Assembly: GCA_002294405.1 (NCBI GenBank)
Contig: DBFP01000057.1
Coordinates: 1 to 45,613, forward strand
Direction: 5' to 3'
Length of the DNA stretch: 45,613 nucleotides
Source: Anaerolineales bacterium UBA877
GTDB taxonomy: Bacteria; Chloroflexota; Anaerolineae; Anaerolineales; Villigracilaceae
Part shown: in pieces, positions 25,698 to 34,974 of the stretch
Position numbering within the stretch: the first letter of the stretch is position 1
Layout of the letters: each line of letters opens with the position of its first letter
The notes under the pieces: generated by a model
Told to the model about the DNA's origin: nothing
The model's input: only the letters and a program-made list of their open reading frames with translations
Database searches by the model: none
Position numbers and translations under genes: made by a program

Positions 25698-26461
25698 CAT
25701 TAACTTTCACTCCCCTCCCGCGAATCCCAATTATTTCCGAAGGCGACAATATTGCGGAAAAACTTCTTGTTTCACTTCAATCCGTGCGGATCTCTCTTGA
25801 AGATGGCGATATTCTGGTAATAACTCAAAAGATCGTCAGCAAGGCGGAAGGACGGTTGGTGAATTTAGGGGAGATAACTCCCTCAAAAGAAGCCGTCGAC
25901 TTGGCAAACCGGAGCGGAAAAGACCCTCGCCTTGTCGAGTTGATTTTAAAGGAAAGTAATGAAATCCTCCGTATCCGCCAGGGAACTATTATCGTCGAAC
26001 ATCGTCTGGGTTTTGTTTGCGCAAATGCAGGAATAGATCATTCCAACGTTCAAGGCAAAGATGGAAATCCAGAAGACTGGGTTCTGCTCCTGCCGGAAAA
26101 TCCAGATCATTCTGCCCTCGAAATCCGCCGCAAGATCAAGGTCGCTTCTGGAAATCGCATCGGGGTGATGATAATCGACTCCCATGGACGCGCCTGGCGT
26201 TTGGGTACAATAGGGACCGCGATCGGCATTTCAGGTATTCCCGGAATTGTTGACGAACGCGGGTGGCAGGATTTGTTTGGTTATCGATTGAAGATCACTT
26301 TTGTTGCGGCTGCCGATGAACTGGCTGCAGCTGCATCTCTTGTTATGGGTGAGGCTGCTGAAGGGATCCCAGCCGTCCATGTGCGTGGGTTTCCCTATCC
26401 ATTACGCGAAAGTTCAATAAAAGAATTAATCCGCCCAAAAGAGACCGATCTATTCCGATAA
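25694..26461 (+). CDS. cofE: Coenzyme F420-0:L-glutamate ligase
   Basis: 255 residues. Adds one or more glutamates to F420-0 using GTP. Family motifs are DGDILVITQKIVSKAEGR, the His/Asp-containing VCANAGIDHSNV and GVMIIDSHGRAWRLGTIG, and the C-terminal GEAAEGIPAVHVRG. It is the stand-alone form, without the nitroreductase domain of actinobacterial FbiB. The start overlaps the npdG stop (ATGA), so the two are coupled. Confidence 0.95.
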   Translation: MTLTFTPLPRIPIISEGDNIAEKLLVSLQSVRISLEDGDILVITQKIVSKAEGRLVNLGEITPSKEAVDLANRSGKDPRLVELILKESNEILRIRQGTIIVEHRLGFVCANAGIDHSNVQGKDGNPEDWVLLLPENPDHSALEIRRKIKVASGNRIGVMIIDSHGRAWRLGTIGTAIGISGIPGIVDERGWQDLFGYRLKITFVAAADELAAAASLVMGEAAEGIPAVHVRGFPYPLRESSIKELIRPKETDLFR

Positions 26462-26612
26462 AATATATTTACCTGGATCTTGTTAAAGGTATCTGTCCAA
26501 GTGATGGTAAGATGTAGCAGATATGCCCCTCATGAATAAATTCGAATCCGCAGTCTTTTCCTGCATAATTAGCGTTTGAAACTGTCATGAACCCATAATT
26601 AAAGGAAAACAA

Positions 26613-27014
26613 ATGAAGCTTATTCCAAAATCGCATCTTGATCTGCTGACAAACGAGAAAAAAGCGTTTCTCTATCTGGCAACTCAAATGCCAGATGGAT
26701 CGCCTCAGCTAACACCTATATGGTTCAATACAACCGGGAAATATATTCTCATTAATTCAGCCCTGGGTCGCATTAAAGATAAAAATATGCGCTCTCGCCC
26801 AAGAGTAGCGCTGTGCATACAAGATCCATCAAACCCATATCGTTACCTGCAACTGCGAGGAAAAGTAATATCCATCACCACTGAAGGCGCAGATGAACAT
26901 ATCGATCAATTGGCATTTAAGTATAGGGGGGTGCCCAAATATCCTTTCCGCCAGGAAGGCGAGCAGCGGGTGATGTACAAAATCCAAATTGATAAAGTCG
27001 ATGCTCACGGATGA
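26613..27014 (+). CDS. F420-dependent PPOX-class protein (split-barrel flavin/deazaflavin reductase)
   Basis: 133 residues, the small split beta-barrel of the pyridoxamine-phosphate-oxidase superfamily. DGSPQLTPIWFNTTGKYI, NMRSRPRVALCIQDP and RYLQLRGKVISI fit the subclass that binds F420 in actinobacteria and Chloroflexota. Substrate unknown; small oxidised heterocycles or quinones are typical. AAAGGA precedes the ATG. It is coupled to cofD by a 4-base overlap, so enzyme and cofactor synthesis share an mRNA. The 150 bases before it may hold a promoter, but I see no clear one. Confidence 0.88.
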   Translation: MKLIPKSHLDLLTNEKKAFLYLATQMPDGSPQLTPIWFNTTGKYILINSALGRIKDKNMRSRPRVALCIQDPSNPYRYLQLRGKVISITTEGADEHIDQLAFKYRGVPKYPFRQEGEQRVMYKIQIDKVDAHG

Positions 27015-27931
27015 AAATTGTCGCACTCGCAGGGGGTGTGGGTGGCGCGAAACTGGTTGATGGACTGGCTCAAATCCTCCCATTTGAAGACCTGACCGTC
27101 ATAGTCAATACCGGTGATGATTTCGAGCATATTGGTTTATATATTTCTCCGGACTTGGATACGGTCTGCTACACTCTGGCAGGTATTGTAAACCCGGAAA
27201 CCGGTTGGGGGCGTCTTGATGACACTTTCCATGTTCTTGAGAACCTAAAACAATTGAATGTACCGGATTGGTTCCGGTTGGGCGATCGGGATCTGGCAAC
27301 CCATATTGAACGCTCCCGTCGACTGCGGGAAGGACAGCCCTTGAGCCAGATCACGCGTGAATTCTGCGAGGCTTGGGGCGTAAGGTACCGAATATTTCCC
27401 ATGAGTGATCAACCAGTGCGTACATTGGTTGATACCTCTGAATTCGGAGAACTTACGTTTCAGGAATATTTCGTTCATTTGAAATGTGCACCGAAAGTAA
27501 AAGGATTCCGTTTTAGTGGGATCGCCGCAGCATTACCAGCCCCAGGCGTCATCGAAGCGATTTCTCACGCAGACGCCATACTCCTATGTCCTTCAAATCC
27601 ATGGGTCAGCATAGATCCGATTTTAGCACTTACAGGTATCCGGTCTGCCATATCTGCGAAAATAATAATTGCAGTCTCACCAATTTTGGCTGGACGGGCG
27701 GTAAAAGGACCAGCCGCGAAAATGTATACTGAGCTGGGAATCAACCCTTCTGCGCTGGCGGTCGCACAGCATTATGATAATCTATTATCCGGGTTTGTTC
27801 TTGATAATATGGATATCAGTCAATCAAACGAAATTCGTATTAAAACCTTGGTGACAGATATTCTAATGATAAACAAGGACGGGAGGCGACGTTTAGCGCA
27901 GGATATGTTAAACTTTATACATAAATTATGA
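27011..27931 (+). CDS. cofD: 2-phospho-L-lactate transferase (F420-0 / dehydro-F420-0 synthesis)
   Basis: 306 residues. Joins the 2-phospholactate (or phosphoenolpyruvate) moiety from its GDP-activated form to the deazaflavin Fo. The N terminus LAGGVGGAKLVDGL and VNTGDDFEHIGLYISPDLDT are the family signatures for Fo and metal binding, and LLCPSNPWVSIDPIL is conserved. It overlaps both neighbours by 4 bases. The usual partner that makes Fo (CofG/CofH or FbiC) is not in the window. Confidence 0.95.
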   Translation: MKIVALAGGVGGAKLVDGLAQILPFEDLTVIVNTGDDFEHIGLYISPDLDTVCYTLAGIVNPETGWGRLDDTFHVLENLKQLNVPDWFRLGDRDLATHIERSRRLREGQPLSQITREFCEAWGVRYRIFPMSDQPVRTLVDTSEFGELTFQEYFVHLKCAPKVKGFRFSGIAAALPAPGVIEAISHADAILLCPSNPWVSIDPILALTGIRSAISAKIIIAVSPILAGRAVKGPAAKMYTELGINPSALAVAQHYDNLLSGFVLDNMDISQSNEIRIKTLVTDILMINKDGRRRLAQDMLNFIHKL

Positions 27932-28539
27932 CTATCTGGGCGATTGTCCCTGTTAAACCATTACGGCGCGGAAAATCGCGACTGGCTGGTATGCTTTCAG
28001 AAGATCAACGTACCCGACTCAACCGGTACCTCCTTGAGCATGTGCTAAATACTCTTATGGAAATATCAGAGATTGAGCACACATTGGTTGTAAGCCGAGA
28101 CCCCGCAGCACTCGCGCTGACCCGCGACATGGGCGGACGAACTGTTTTAGAGGATGGAGCACCCCAATTTAACACTGCCATTAAGCGAGCTACAATTATT
28201 GCCAAATCTCAAGGGGCACACGCCGTGCTCGTGTTGCCTGCCGATCTTCCCCTCATCAAACCTACCGATATTAAGAGCTTGCTCAGGCATGGAAAAAAAC
28301 CTCCCGTGGTTGTCATTTCCCCCGATAGACGACTGGATGGCACGAATGCATTATTTATTGATCCGGCAGGGTTGATTGAATATGGATATGGGACTGGGTC
28401 ATTTTATTTTCATAGCGAGCGCGCAACGCATTCCGGAGCCAGGCTTGAAATTGTTGAAAATGCCAACTTTGCACTTGATCTAGACCTTCCCGAGGATTTG
28501 GAAGCCTTGGGTGGTCTGAAAACTCTCGGATTGGAATGA
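27928..28539 (+). CDS. cofC: 2-phospho-L-lactate (or PEP) guanylyltransferase
   Basis: 203 residues. Makes the GDP-activated three-carbon unit used by CofD. The nucleotidyltransferase fold starts AIVPVKPLRRGKSRLAG, with the metal Asp in LPADLPLI and RRLDGTNALFI beyond it. Whether it prefers phospholactate, phosphoenolpyruvate or phosphoglycerate cannot be told. It is the last gene of the F420 operon. A GATTGGAA/TTCCAATC hairpin spans its stop codon but lacks a U-tract. Confidence 0.94.
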   Translation: MTIWAIVPVKPLRRGKSRLAGMLSEDQRTRLNRYLLEHVLNTLMEISEIEHTLVVSRDPAALALTRDMGGRTVLEDGAPQFNTAIKRATIIAKSQGAHAVLVLPADLPLIKPTDIKSLLRHGKKPPVVVISPDRRLDGTNALFIDPAGLIEYGYGTGSFYFHSERATHSGARLEIVENANFALDLDLPEDLEALGGLKTLGLE

Positions 28540-28685
28540 TATTTCCAATCACATGTCCACTGGTTTTATCGATTAACCAAAACTTCTGTTACCCCAGTTA
28601 ATAATTAATATTTTCGTTATCATTGAGGCATTGAAATGATATGTTCCGGAGTATTTGATTCATCAAATTTATTAAGAGGCATTCC

Positions 28686-31184
28686 ATGGAAACAGATAAA
28701 TTTAACACATTTTATATGACCCGGGAGCAATTAATAGTTGAATTGCAGCGCTGTGAGTATTGCGAGGAAAAGCCCTGCAGGGAAGCCTGCCCGGCACATT
28801 GTTCTCCCGCTGATTTTATTATGGCTGCCCGCGTCGGTAATTCGTCAGACATTCGCCGTGCAGCTGCTGAAATAATGCGAGCCAATCCTTTGGGTGGGGT
28901 TTGTGGGATGGTCTGTCCCAATACATTTTGCATGGCAGCCTGCACGCGCGTTAAATTCGATGGACCAATTAACATTCCACGCATCCAGGCGACTCTGATT
29001 AATATGGCCAAAGACTTGGGAGGTATCCCGAAATTCTCCAAAATAAAACCGAATGGGAAAAAGGTTGGCGTTGTCGGCGGTGGACCCGCAGGTTTGGGTG
29101 CCGCAGCCTCCCTATCTCAAATGGGCTATTTGGTTGAAATATTCGATTCATCTGAGCAATTAGGAGGTATGGCAAACCTTATTCCCGACCACCGTTTGGA
29201 AAAGCAAGTTTTGGATACAGATATTCAATTCATTCTGTCGCTGGGTAATATTAAAACGAAAACTGGAATTAATATTGAAGACCCAAAATTGTTATTAACC
29301 AAGAATTTTGATGCGGTGTGTATCACGACTGGCTTGTGGAAACCAATTGAACTTGGCATTGAAAATGAAGATTTGGCAACCAAAATGATTGAACTGTTAG
29401 CCAGTCTTTCTGATTTTCATTTCGATGGACGCGTTGCCATAATTGGTGGTGGATCTACTGCTGTCGATTGCGCCATTACTGCTCGAAAAGCTGGTGCCAG
29501 GCATGTGGAATTATTCATGCTTGAGAAATATTCTGAAATGCCGCTTACACCAAATGAACGGACTGAATTGGTGGAGTATGACATTGAAATTAATTGCCGT
29601 ACCAGGATTACCAAGATTCTCAGCGAGGGAAAAAATATTACCGGTTTAGAGACTATCAAGGTTGAGCTCCCTGATGGTAAAACGTTTAACCCGGGCGCGG
29701 TTAGGGATATCCCTGGAACTTTGAGTATCCGTACGGATTTCAGAAATGTCATCATTTCCATTGGTATGCGTTCGTCCATCCCTTATGAACAAATCGAGGG
29801 GCTATTTTATGCAGGGGATTTGCGCACAGGACCCAGCACCATTGTCCAAGCGGTTGCCTCCGGGAAGAATGCTGCGCTGGAGATCGATTCCTTTCTCAAA
29901 AAATCGAAGAAACCTGATATTAAAAATCCCAGCAAATCTATATACCTTCTACCAGGATACGATCGAATCCCAATTTCACTTTCAACAAGTTTTTTTGACA
30001 GGAGCATCATTTCCCCATATCTCATTTCCGCTTCCCCATCGACGGATGGGTATGAGCAGATGACCAAAGCCTACGAATCCGGATGGGCTGGCGGGGTAAT
30101 GAAAACGGCTTTTGACAATGTTCCGATACACATCCCGGGCGAGTATATGTTTATGTTCAACCCGCTGACATTTGGTAACTCTGACAATGTTTCTGGTCAT
30201 TCCCTCGACCGGGTTTGCCGGGAAATTGAAAAACTTGTCAAGGTTTGGCCCGACCGATTGACCATGGCTTCCACTGGCGGTCCTGTTACAGGTCACGATG
30301 AGAGTGACTCAGCCGGTTGGCAATCGAATACTAAAAAACTTGAAAATGCCGGTGCAATGGGAATTGAGTATTCGCTGTCCTGCCCGCAGGGAGGCGACGG
30401 GACCGAAGGCTCCATCGTTTCTCAGAATGCAGCATTAACAGCCCGAATAATTGACTGGATCATGGCTGTCGGTGACCCTGATATCCCCAAGTTATTTAAA
30501 CTTTCTGCTGCAGTAACTTCCATCATCCCAATCATCAGAGCCATCCGAAAGGTTCTTGAAAAGTACCCAAATAAGAAGGCAGGAATCACCCTGGCTAACT
30601 CCTTTCCCACCCTTGCATTTCGCTTTTCGAAGGATAAACTGTGGGATGAGGGGGTAATTGTCGGGATGAGCGGTGAAGGTGTAACACCCATTTCGTATCT
30701 CACGTTGGCACAAGCCGTCCCCGAGGGAATCGAAATTTCGGGTAACGGAGGTCCAATGAACTATAAAGCAGCGATGAACTTTCTTGCGCTGGGTGTAAAG
30801 ACCGTACAGTTTTGCACAATAGTCATGAAACAAGGCTATGGCATAATTCGCGATCTCGAATCCGGAACATCTTTTCACATGCAAGAACGCGGTATTCGGT
30901 CAATGAAAGAATTAATCGGACTCGCCCAACCACATCCAATCACGGATTTCATGGAATTGACTTCCCTAAAGAAAATTTCACAAGCCAACCAATCCTTATG
31001 CGTATCATGTGGAAATTGTGCCAGATGTCCGTACCTCGCTATCGATTTGGATGCCCAAGGTCTTCCGTTAACAGATCCAGGCCGTTGCATCGGATGTTCA
31101 ATTTGTGCTCAAAAATGTTTTACTGGCGCGATTTTTATGCGCACTCGAACCATTGAAGAACTAACTGCTTTGAAAGAAAATTAG
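28686..31184 (+). CDS. Dihydropyrimidine dehydrogenase-like FAD/FMN/4Fe-4S fusion oxidoreductase
   Basis: 832 residues in the domain order of animal DPD and of a PreT-PreA fusion. First comes an N-terminal twin Fe-S domain with cysteines in CEYCEEKPCREACPAHC and GVCGMVCPNTFCMAAC. An FAD/NAD(P) module follows, with GGGPAGLGAA (131-140) and IIGGGSTAVDCA (252-263). The FMN barrel of DHOD type (about 420-750) contains SLSCPQGGDG (563-572). The end is a 2x[4Fe-4S] ferredoxin with CVSCGNCARC and CIGCSICAQKC. DPDs normally reduce uracil or thymine. Here the active-site loop after SCPQG has no cysteine where pig DPD has Cys671, so substrate or mechanism may differ. It may instead serve as the electron hub of the Mo-hydroxylase system, as proposed for YgfK. 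GAGG precedes the ATG; ssnA follows 16 bases on. Confidence 0.85.
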   Translation: METDKFNTFYMTREQLIVELQRCEYCEEKPCREACPAHCSPADFIMAARVGNSSDIRRAAAEIMRANPLGGVCGMVCPNTFCMAACTRVKFDGPINIPRIQATLINMAKDLGGIPKFSKIKPNGKKVGVVGGGPAGLGAAASLSQMGYLVEIFDSSEQLGGMANLIPDHRLEKQVLDTDIQFILSLGNIKTKTGINIEDPKLLLTKNFDAVCITTGLWKPIELGIENEDLATKMIELLASLSDFHFDGRVAIIGGGSTAVDCAITARKAGARHVELFMLEKYSEMPLTPNERTELVEYDIEINCRTRITKILSEGKNITGLETIKVELPDGKTFNPGAVRDIPGTLSIRTDFRNVIISIGMRSSIPYEQIEGLFYAGDLRTGPSTIVQAVASGKNAALEIDSFLKKSKKPDIKNPSKSIYLLPGYDRIPISLSTSFFDRSIISPYLISASPSTDGYEQMTKAYESGWAGGVMKTAFDNVPIHIPGEYMFMFNPLTFGNSDNVSGHSLDRVCREIEKLVKVWPDRLTMASTGGPVTGHDESDSAGWQSNTKKLENAGAMGIEYSLSCPQGGDGTEGSIVSQNAALTARIIDWIMAVGDPDIPKLFKLSAAVTSIIPIIRAIRKVLEKYPNKKAGITLANSFPTLAFRFSKDKLWDEGVIVGMSGEGVTPISYLTLAQAVPEGIEISGNGGPMNYKAAMNFLALGVKTVQFCTIVMKQGYGIIRDLESGTSFHMQERGIRSMKELIGLAQPHPITDFMELTSLKKISQANQSLCVSCGNCARCPYLAIDLDAQGLPLTDPGRCIGCSICAQKCFTGAIFMRTRTIEELTALKEN

Positions 31185-31200
31185 GGTAGGAGGCGAAAAA

Positions 31201-32529
31201 ATGGCGATTCGTTTTGAAAATGGTATTGTCGTAACTTTGGGTGCCAATAACCATATTCATTGGAATGCTACCGTTGTTACTGAGGGTGAATTGGTAACCG
31301 CAATTGGTAATTCATTCGCTATGCAGCGTCGTTTTCCGGATGCAGAATCGGTCGATTGCACCGGGAAAATCATTCTCCCCGGTTTTATATGCACGCATCA
31401 CCATTTTTATTCGACTTTTGCGAGGGGAATGTATATTCCCGGAGAACCTGCCTCAAACTTCGTTGAGATACTCGAACGGCTTTGGTGGAAGGTAGACCGG
31501 GCATTACAAGAAGAAGATATCCTGGTTTCAGCTCAAATACCGCTTGTTGACTGCATCCGTAACGGGACAACAACGGTGATCGACCACCACGCCTCCCCAT
31601 CCATGCGGGAGGGATCCCTTGACTTGATCGAGAAAGCTGTTCGTCAGGCGGGCATTCGTGCGTCAATATGTTATGAAGTCTCCGACCGCAACATTCAGGG
31701 AGCCGGCGTCGAAGAAAATGAACGGTTTATCAAAAAAGTGGGAAAGGGCGACGGTCAAATCGTCTCCATGATGGGATTACATGCTTCGTTCACCTTGTCC
31801 AACTCGACCATCGAACAATGCGTTGAAATCGCCAGGGGAGCAGGTGTTGGTTGCCATATTCACGTGGCAGAGGATGTTGCTGATCGAACAGACTCTTTAA
31901 CCAAATACCATCTGCCGACCATCAAACGACTTGAAAAATTGGGTGTTACCGGAGAAAAGTCACTTTTCATCCACTGTGTACATATTGACGATGACGAGAT
32001 GGATATTTTAACTGCCACCGATACCCCAGTGGTTCACAATCCCGAGTCGAACATGAATAATGCTGTCGGGGTTACCCCCCTCTTAAAACTACTGAAAAAA
32101 GGAGTGCTCGTGGGTCTGGGAACTGATGGCATGGGATCGGATATGCTGGCTCAGATGAGGTGTGCATACCTTTTGCATAGACTTGCTAATCATGATCCAA
32201 GGGTGGCATTCCAAGAGGCGCCTCAATTGCTCCTAAATAATAACTCCCTTATCGCAGAGAGGCAGTTTGGTCTGGAATTGGGCGAGATTGCTGAAAACCA
32301 CCCCGCTGACCTCGCCATTATCGATTATCACCCCCCAACTCCTCTCGATGAGACCAATTTTCTTGGGCATCTGATCTTCGGGTTGGTGGATGCCACGGTT
32401 GATACTACCGTATGTCGGGGAAAAATACTTATGCAAGGAAAGAAAATAATGGTTCTGGATGAAGAGGAGGTTGCCGCTCACTCCCGTGAAATTGCCCCCC
32501 GGATGTGGAAGCGCTTGCAAGAATTATAG
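31201..32529 (+). CDS. ssnA: SsnA-type putative aminohydrolase (amidohydrolase superfamily)
   Basis: 442 residues, the same length as E. coli SsnA and similar in pattern throughout (THHHFYS, WWKVDRAL, VIDHHASP, SNMNN and LGTDGMGSDM). Metal-site residues are His66 and His68, His219/His221 in GCHIHVAED, His258/His261 in FIHCVHI and Asp309. It is expected to hydrolyse an amino or ring C-N bond of a nitrogen heterocycle; the substrate of SsnA is not established. AGGAGG before the ATG is strong. It is co-transcribed with the DPD-like gene. In E. coli ssnA lies between ygfK and ygfM-xdhD; equivalents of all three occur in this window. Confidence 0.92.
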   Translation: MAIRFENGIVVTLGANNHIHWNATVVTEGELVTAIGNSFAMQRRFPDAESVDCTGKIILPGFICTHHHFYSTFARGMYIPGEPASNFVEILERLWWKVDRALQEEDILVSAQIPLVDCIRNGTTTVIDHHASPSMREGSLDLIEKAVRQAGIRASICYEVSDRNIQGAGVEENERFIKKVGKGDGQIVSMMGLHASFTLSNSTIEQCVEIARGAGVGCHIHVAEDVADRTDSLTKYHLPTIKRLEKLGVTGEKSLFIHCVHIDDDEMDILTATDTPVVHNPESNMNNAVGVTPLLKLLKKGVLVGLGTDGMGSDMLAQMRCAYLLHRLANHDPRVAFQEAPQLLLNNNSLIAERQFGLELGEIAENHPADLAIIDYHPPTPLDETNFLGHLIFGLVDATVDTTVCRGKILMQGKKIMVLDEEEVAAHSREIAPRMWKRLQEL

Positions 32530-32612
32530 GGTCCCTTTGATCGGAATACTGATCGCAACACCATTTTCGAGTTAATATTATCATTATTTATTGGTAAAAG
32601 GAGTTGAATTTT

Positions 32613-33611
32613 ATGGAACGCATGGCTCTTTACCTCCAGGATTCTCACGACTTGAGAGAGGGGCTTGATTTTGTCCGCTACGCTGAAAAGAAAGGCTTTG
32701 AATGTGTTTGGCAAGCTGAATCCCGTCTGGTACGGGATGCCATTGTTCCGATGGCTGCCTATGCGGCAGTAACCGATCATATTAAGGTGGGTTCTGCAGT
32801 CATCAACAATTGGACCCGGAATATTGGGCTCTTGGCCTCCACGTTTCTCACCCTGGATGACCTGGCTCCAGATCGCATACAATGTGGCATCGGAGCCTGG
32901 TGGGAGCCACTGGCTAAAAACGTCGGTATCGAACGTAGGAAACCGCTCACGGCGATGCGCGAAACAGTAACGGTTTTAAAACGCCTCCTAAATATGGAAC
33001 GTGTTTCCTTCGACGGAGAATTCATTCACGTTAATGATATTGAACTCGACGTTGTATATGGCCGCAGGGAACCCCGCAAAATCCCAATTCTAATTGGTGC
33101 AACCGGCGACCAAATGCTGGAATTAACCGGTGAAATTGCTGATGGTGTAATATTAAATTATTGTGTCCCTCCGGCCCACAATGATCTGGCTCTCACCCTA
33201 TTAGAAAAAGGTGCGAAGAAATCGGGACGAAATCTTGAATTTTTAGAGCGACCGCAACTCATTGTATGCTCTGTGGACACTGATCACGATGTGGCAATTG
33301 ACATGAGTAAAATGTTGTTAGCGCAATATCTTGGTCAACAGCCACACATCGCCCAAAGTAGTGGAGTATCCCAGGAATTAGTAGCCGAGATCAAAGCGAT
33401 CTTGAGTTGGCCGGCAACCAAAGAGCAGATCCACAAGGCAAAACACCTTGTCCCTGATGACCTGGTTCTGAGGATTACGGCTTCCGGTACTCCAGAAGAA
33501 GCGCGCACCAAAGTGCAAGAGTATGTCGCGCACGGAACAACATGTCCAATTCTGTACCCGGCCGGTGGGGATATTAAATTGCTTATTGATACATTCGCTC
33601 CTGAGACCTGA
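32613..33611 (+). CDS. LLM-class oxidoreductase (F420- or FMN-dependent)
   Basis: 332 residues from ATG 32613, chosen because AAGGAG stands at normal distance; the frame opens at TTG 32604. A bacterial-luciferase-like TIM barrel: [64 protein letters not shown]. The pattern is closest to F420-dependent reductases/dehydrogenases of the methylene-H4MPT-reductase type, and F420 synthesis is encoded 5 kb upstream. It probably reduces or oxidises an intermediate of the DPD-like/SsnA route, but no substrate can be named. Confidence 0.85.
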   Translation: MERMALYLQDSHDLREGLDFVRYAEKKGFECVWQAESRLVRDAIVPMAAYAAVTDHIKVGSAVINNWTRNIGLLASTFLTLDDLAPDRIQCGIGAWWEPLAKNVGIERRKPLTAMRETVTVLKRLLNMERVSFDGEFIHVNDIELDVVYGRREPRKIPILIGATGDQMLELTGEIADGVILNYCVPPAHNDLALTLLEKGAKKSGRNLEFLERPQLIVCSVDTDHDVAIDMSKMLLAQYLGQQPHIAQSSGVSQELVAEIKAILSWPATKEQIHKAKHLVPDDLVLRITASGTPEEARTKVQEYVAHGTTCPILYPAGGDIKLLIDTFAPET

Positions 33612-33622
33612 AATTCACGGGT

Positions 33623-33628
33623 TATAAT
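33623..33628 (+). promoter_or_regulatory. Possible -10 box upstream of 33724 gene
   Basis: TATAAT 12 bases after the LLM stop codon. It would give a leader of about 90 bases. No -35 of good quality was found. Confidence 0.3.
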
Positions 33629-33723
33629 TAGCAATCAGCGAGCCTTCGACGAATGATACGGGCTCCCAATCTCGGATTGATAAATCCATACCTAAACTAT
33701 TTATTATCAAATAGGACATTCCT

Positions 33724-34830
33724 ATGAAAACTGATCCCAATTCAATGGATGGAAACGGTCCCGCAGCTCAATTACGTTCGGAATTCGAGCGTCAGAATGC
33801 CATTTTTGATCTTCAATTGCCGATTGTCCAGCGTTTCCTTGAAGCCCAGGCACGCCAAATTGCTGAGGCATATTCTGCCCGTGCAGTGAGTGTCAGGTTT
33901 ACACTTCCTGACCGCGTAATTGCGGAAAAAGGGAAGGATCCATTAGCGGTCCCCAAAAATGAACGCGATCAAAGGGTCGGTGGTGTTATTAACAAATTCA
34001 CCAATCGAGATGTTCATGTCACCTTGCGTCAACGCCTGACTGAACTGGAACAATCCAGCGATCAATCCATCACCATTGCGGCAGGTTTGATCCGCTTTTC
34101 TGCTGCAAATCATATGGTCCACAATATGTTGCCTTCCGGGAGAATTGTCAAGTACGATAAGAAAGATGAAAATGATATTCCATCCATCCCTGCAGGCGCT
34201 GTGAATGAGCCCGAATCTGCAATAACCGCGTCGTCGGATGCAATTGTAGAGGAAGGGAATGTTGAAGTTGGCCGCGGTAGTTTCCAGGTACCTTATGTAG
34301 CATCAGCGAGGCGTTTTTACTTGCCGCAATGGGTTGCATTTGGCGACAAGGGTGAAATTTTAGTAAATTCCTCCAAAGAAGCTGAAGCACACATCTCATC
34401 GATGCAGCATTTCCTGAACGTTCTTTTTGCTGCCCGGTCGCTTGCCCCCTATATCATTGCTGATGATGAATTTGAACTGAAGCGATATGGAATGCTGGGG
34501 CAATTGGTGAATCAAGGTCGGGCAATGGCCAACCACCTTACCCGCCAAATTATTGAGCAGATCAAACAGCGTGCTGCTGAACAATCACTTAATCGTGGGT
34601 TGAGTTTGAGCCTGCCATACTTTGATGATCAAGATCTTCGAATTGAAATGTATAACTTCGTTGTTATTCCTGCCGGGAGGATCATGTTCGTCCCGGCATT
34701 TGTAGTACGTGCAGCTCTTGAAGAACAAGCCAAGGTTGCTCAAGATACGCGCTTTAGCCATTCAACCAGGAAACACTTGGTTGATGAAATCCAGGCGCTT
34801 GGTTCTGCTTTTGAATCAGCAGAGCAATAA
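33724..34830 (+). CDS. Conserved hypothetical protein, 368 aa
   Basis: I do not recognise a family. It is soluble and mixed alpha/beta, with no signal peptide or membrane segment. Residues about 15-55 (LRSEFERQNAIFDLQLPIVQ onward) and 225-290 look helical. Residues 140-190 are an acidic, low-complexity linker between two halves. The second half has RRFYLPQWVAFGDKGEILV and ends in a helical stretch. AGGA lies before the ATG. It is separate from its neighbours (112 and 144 bases), so a role with the adjacent P-type ATPase or LLM enzyme is only positional. Confidence 0.75.
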   Translation: MKTDPNSMDGNGPAAQLRSEFERQNAIFDLQLPIVQRFLEAQARQIAEAYSARAVSVRFTLPDRVIAEKGKDPLAVPKNERDQRVGGVINKFTNRDVHVTLRQRLTELEQSSDQSITIAAGLIRFSAANHMVHNMLPSGRIVKYDKKDENDIPSIPAGAVNEPESAITASSDAIVEEGNVEVGRGSFQVPYVASARRFYLPQWVAFGDKGEILVNSSKEAEAHISSMQHFLNVLFAARSLAPYIIADDEFELKRYGMLGQLVNQGRAMANHLTRQIIEQIKQRAAEQSLNRGLSLSLPYFDDQDLRIEMYNFVVIPAGRIMFVPAFVVRAALEEQAKVAQDTRFSHSTRKHLVDEIQALGSAFESAEQ

Positions 34831-34974
34831 ACAGAAATCATTATTGTTGGGAAAAATGTCACTATCTATAAGCATACCGCTGATAATTATTGAAAAACTC
34901 GCCTGCAAATTACATCATAAAGATAGGACGCTCTTGAGACGAAATGCAGTAGATTGTCTCTTGTTTTTTTGCAT

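Noticed and set aside
28529..28550. Terminator at the end of cofC
   Set aside because: GATTGGAA/TTCCAATC forms a stem over the stop codon, but no T-tract follows.
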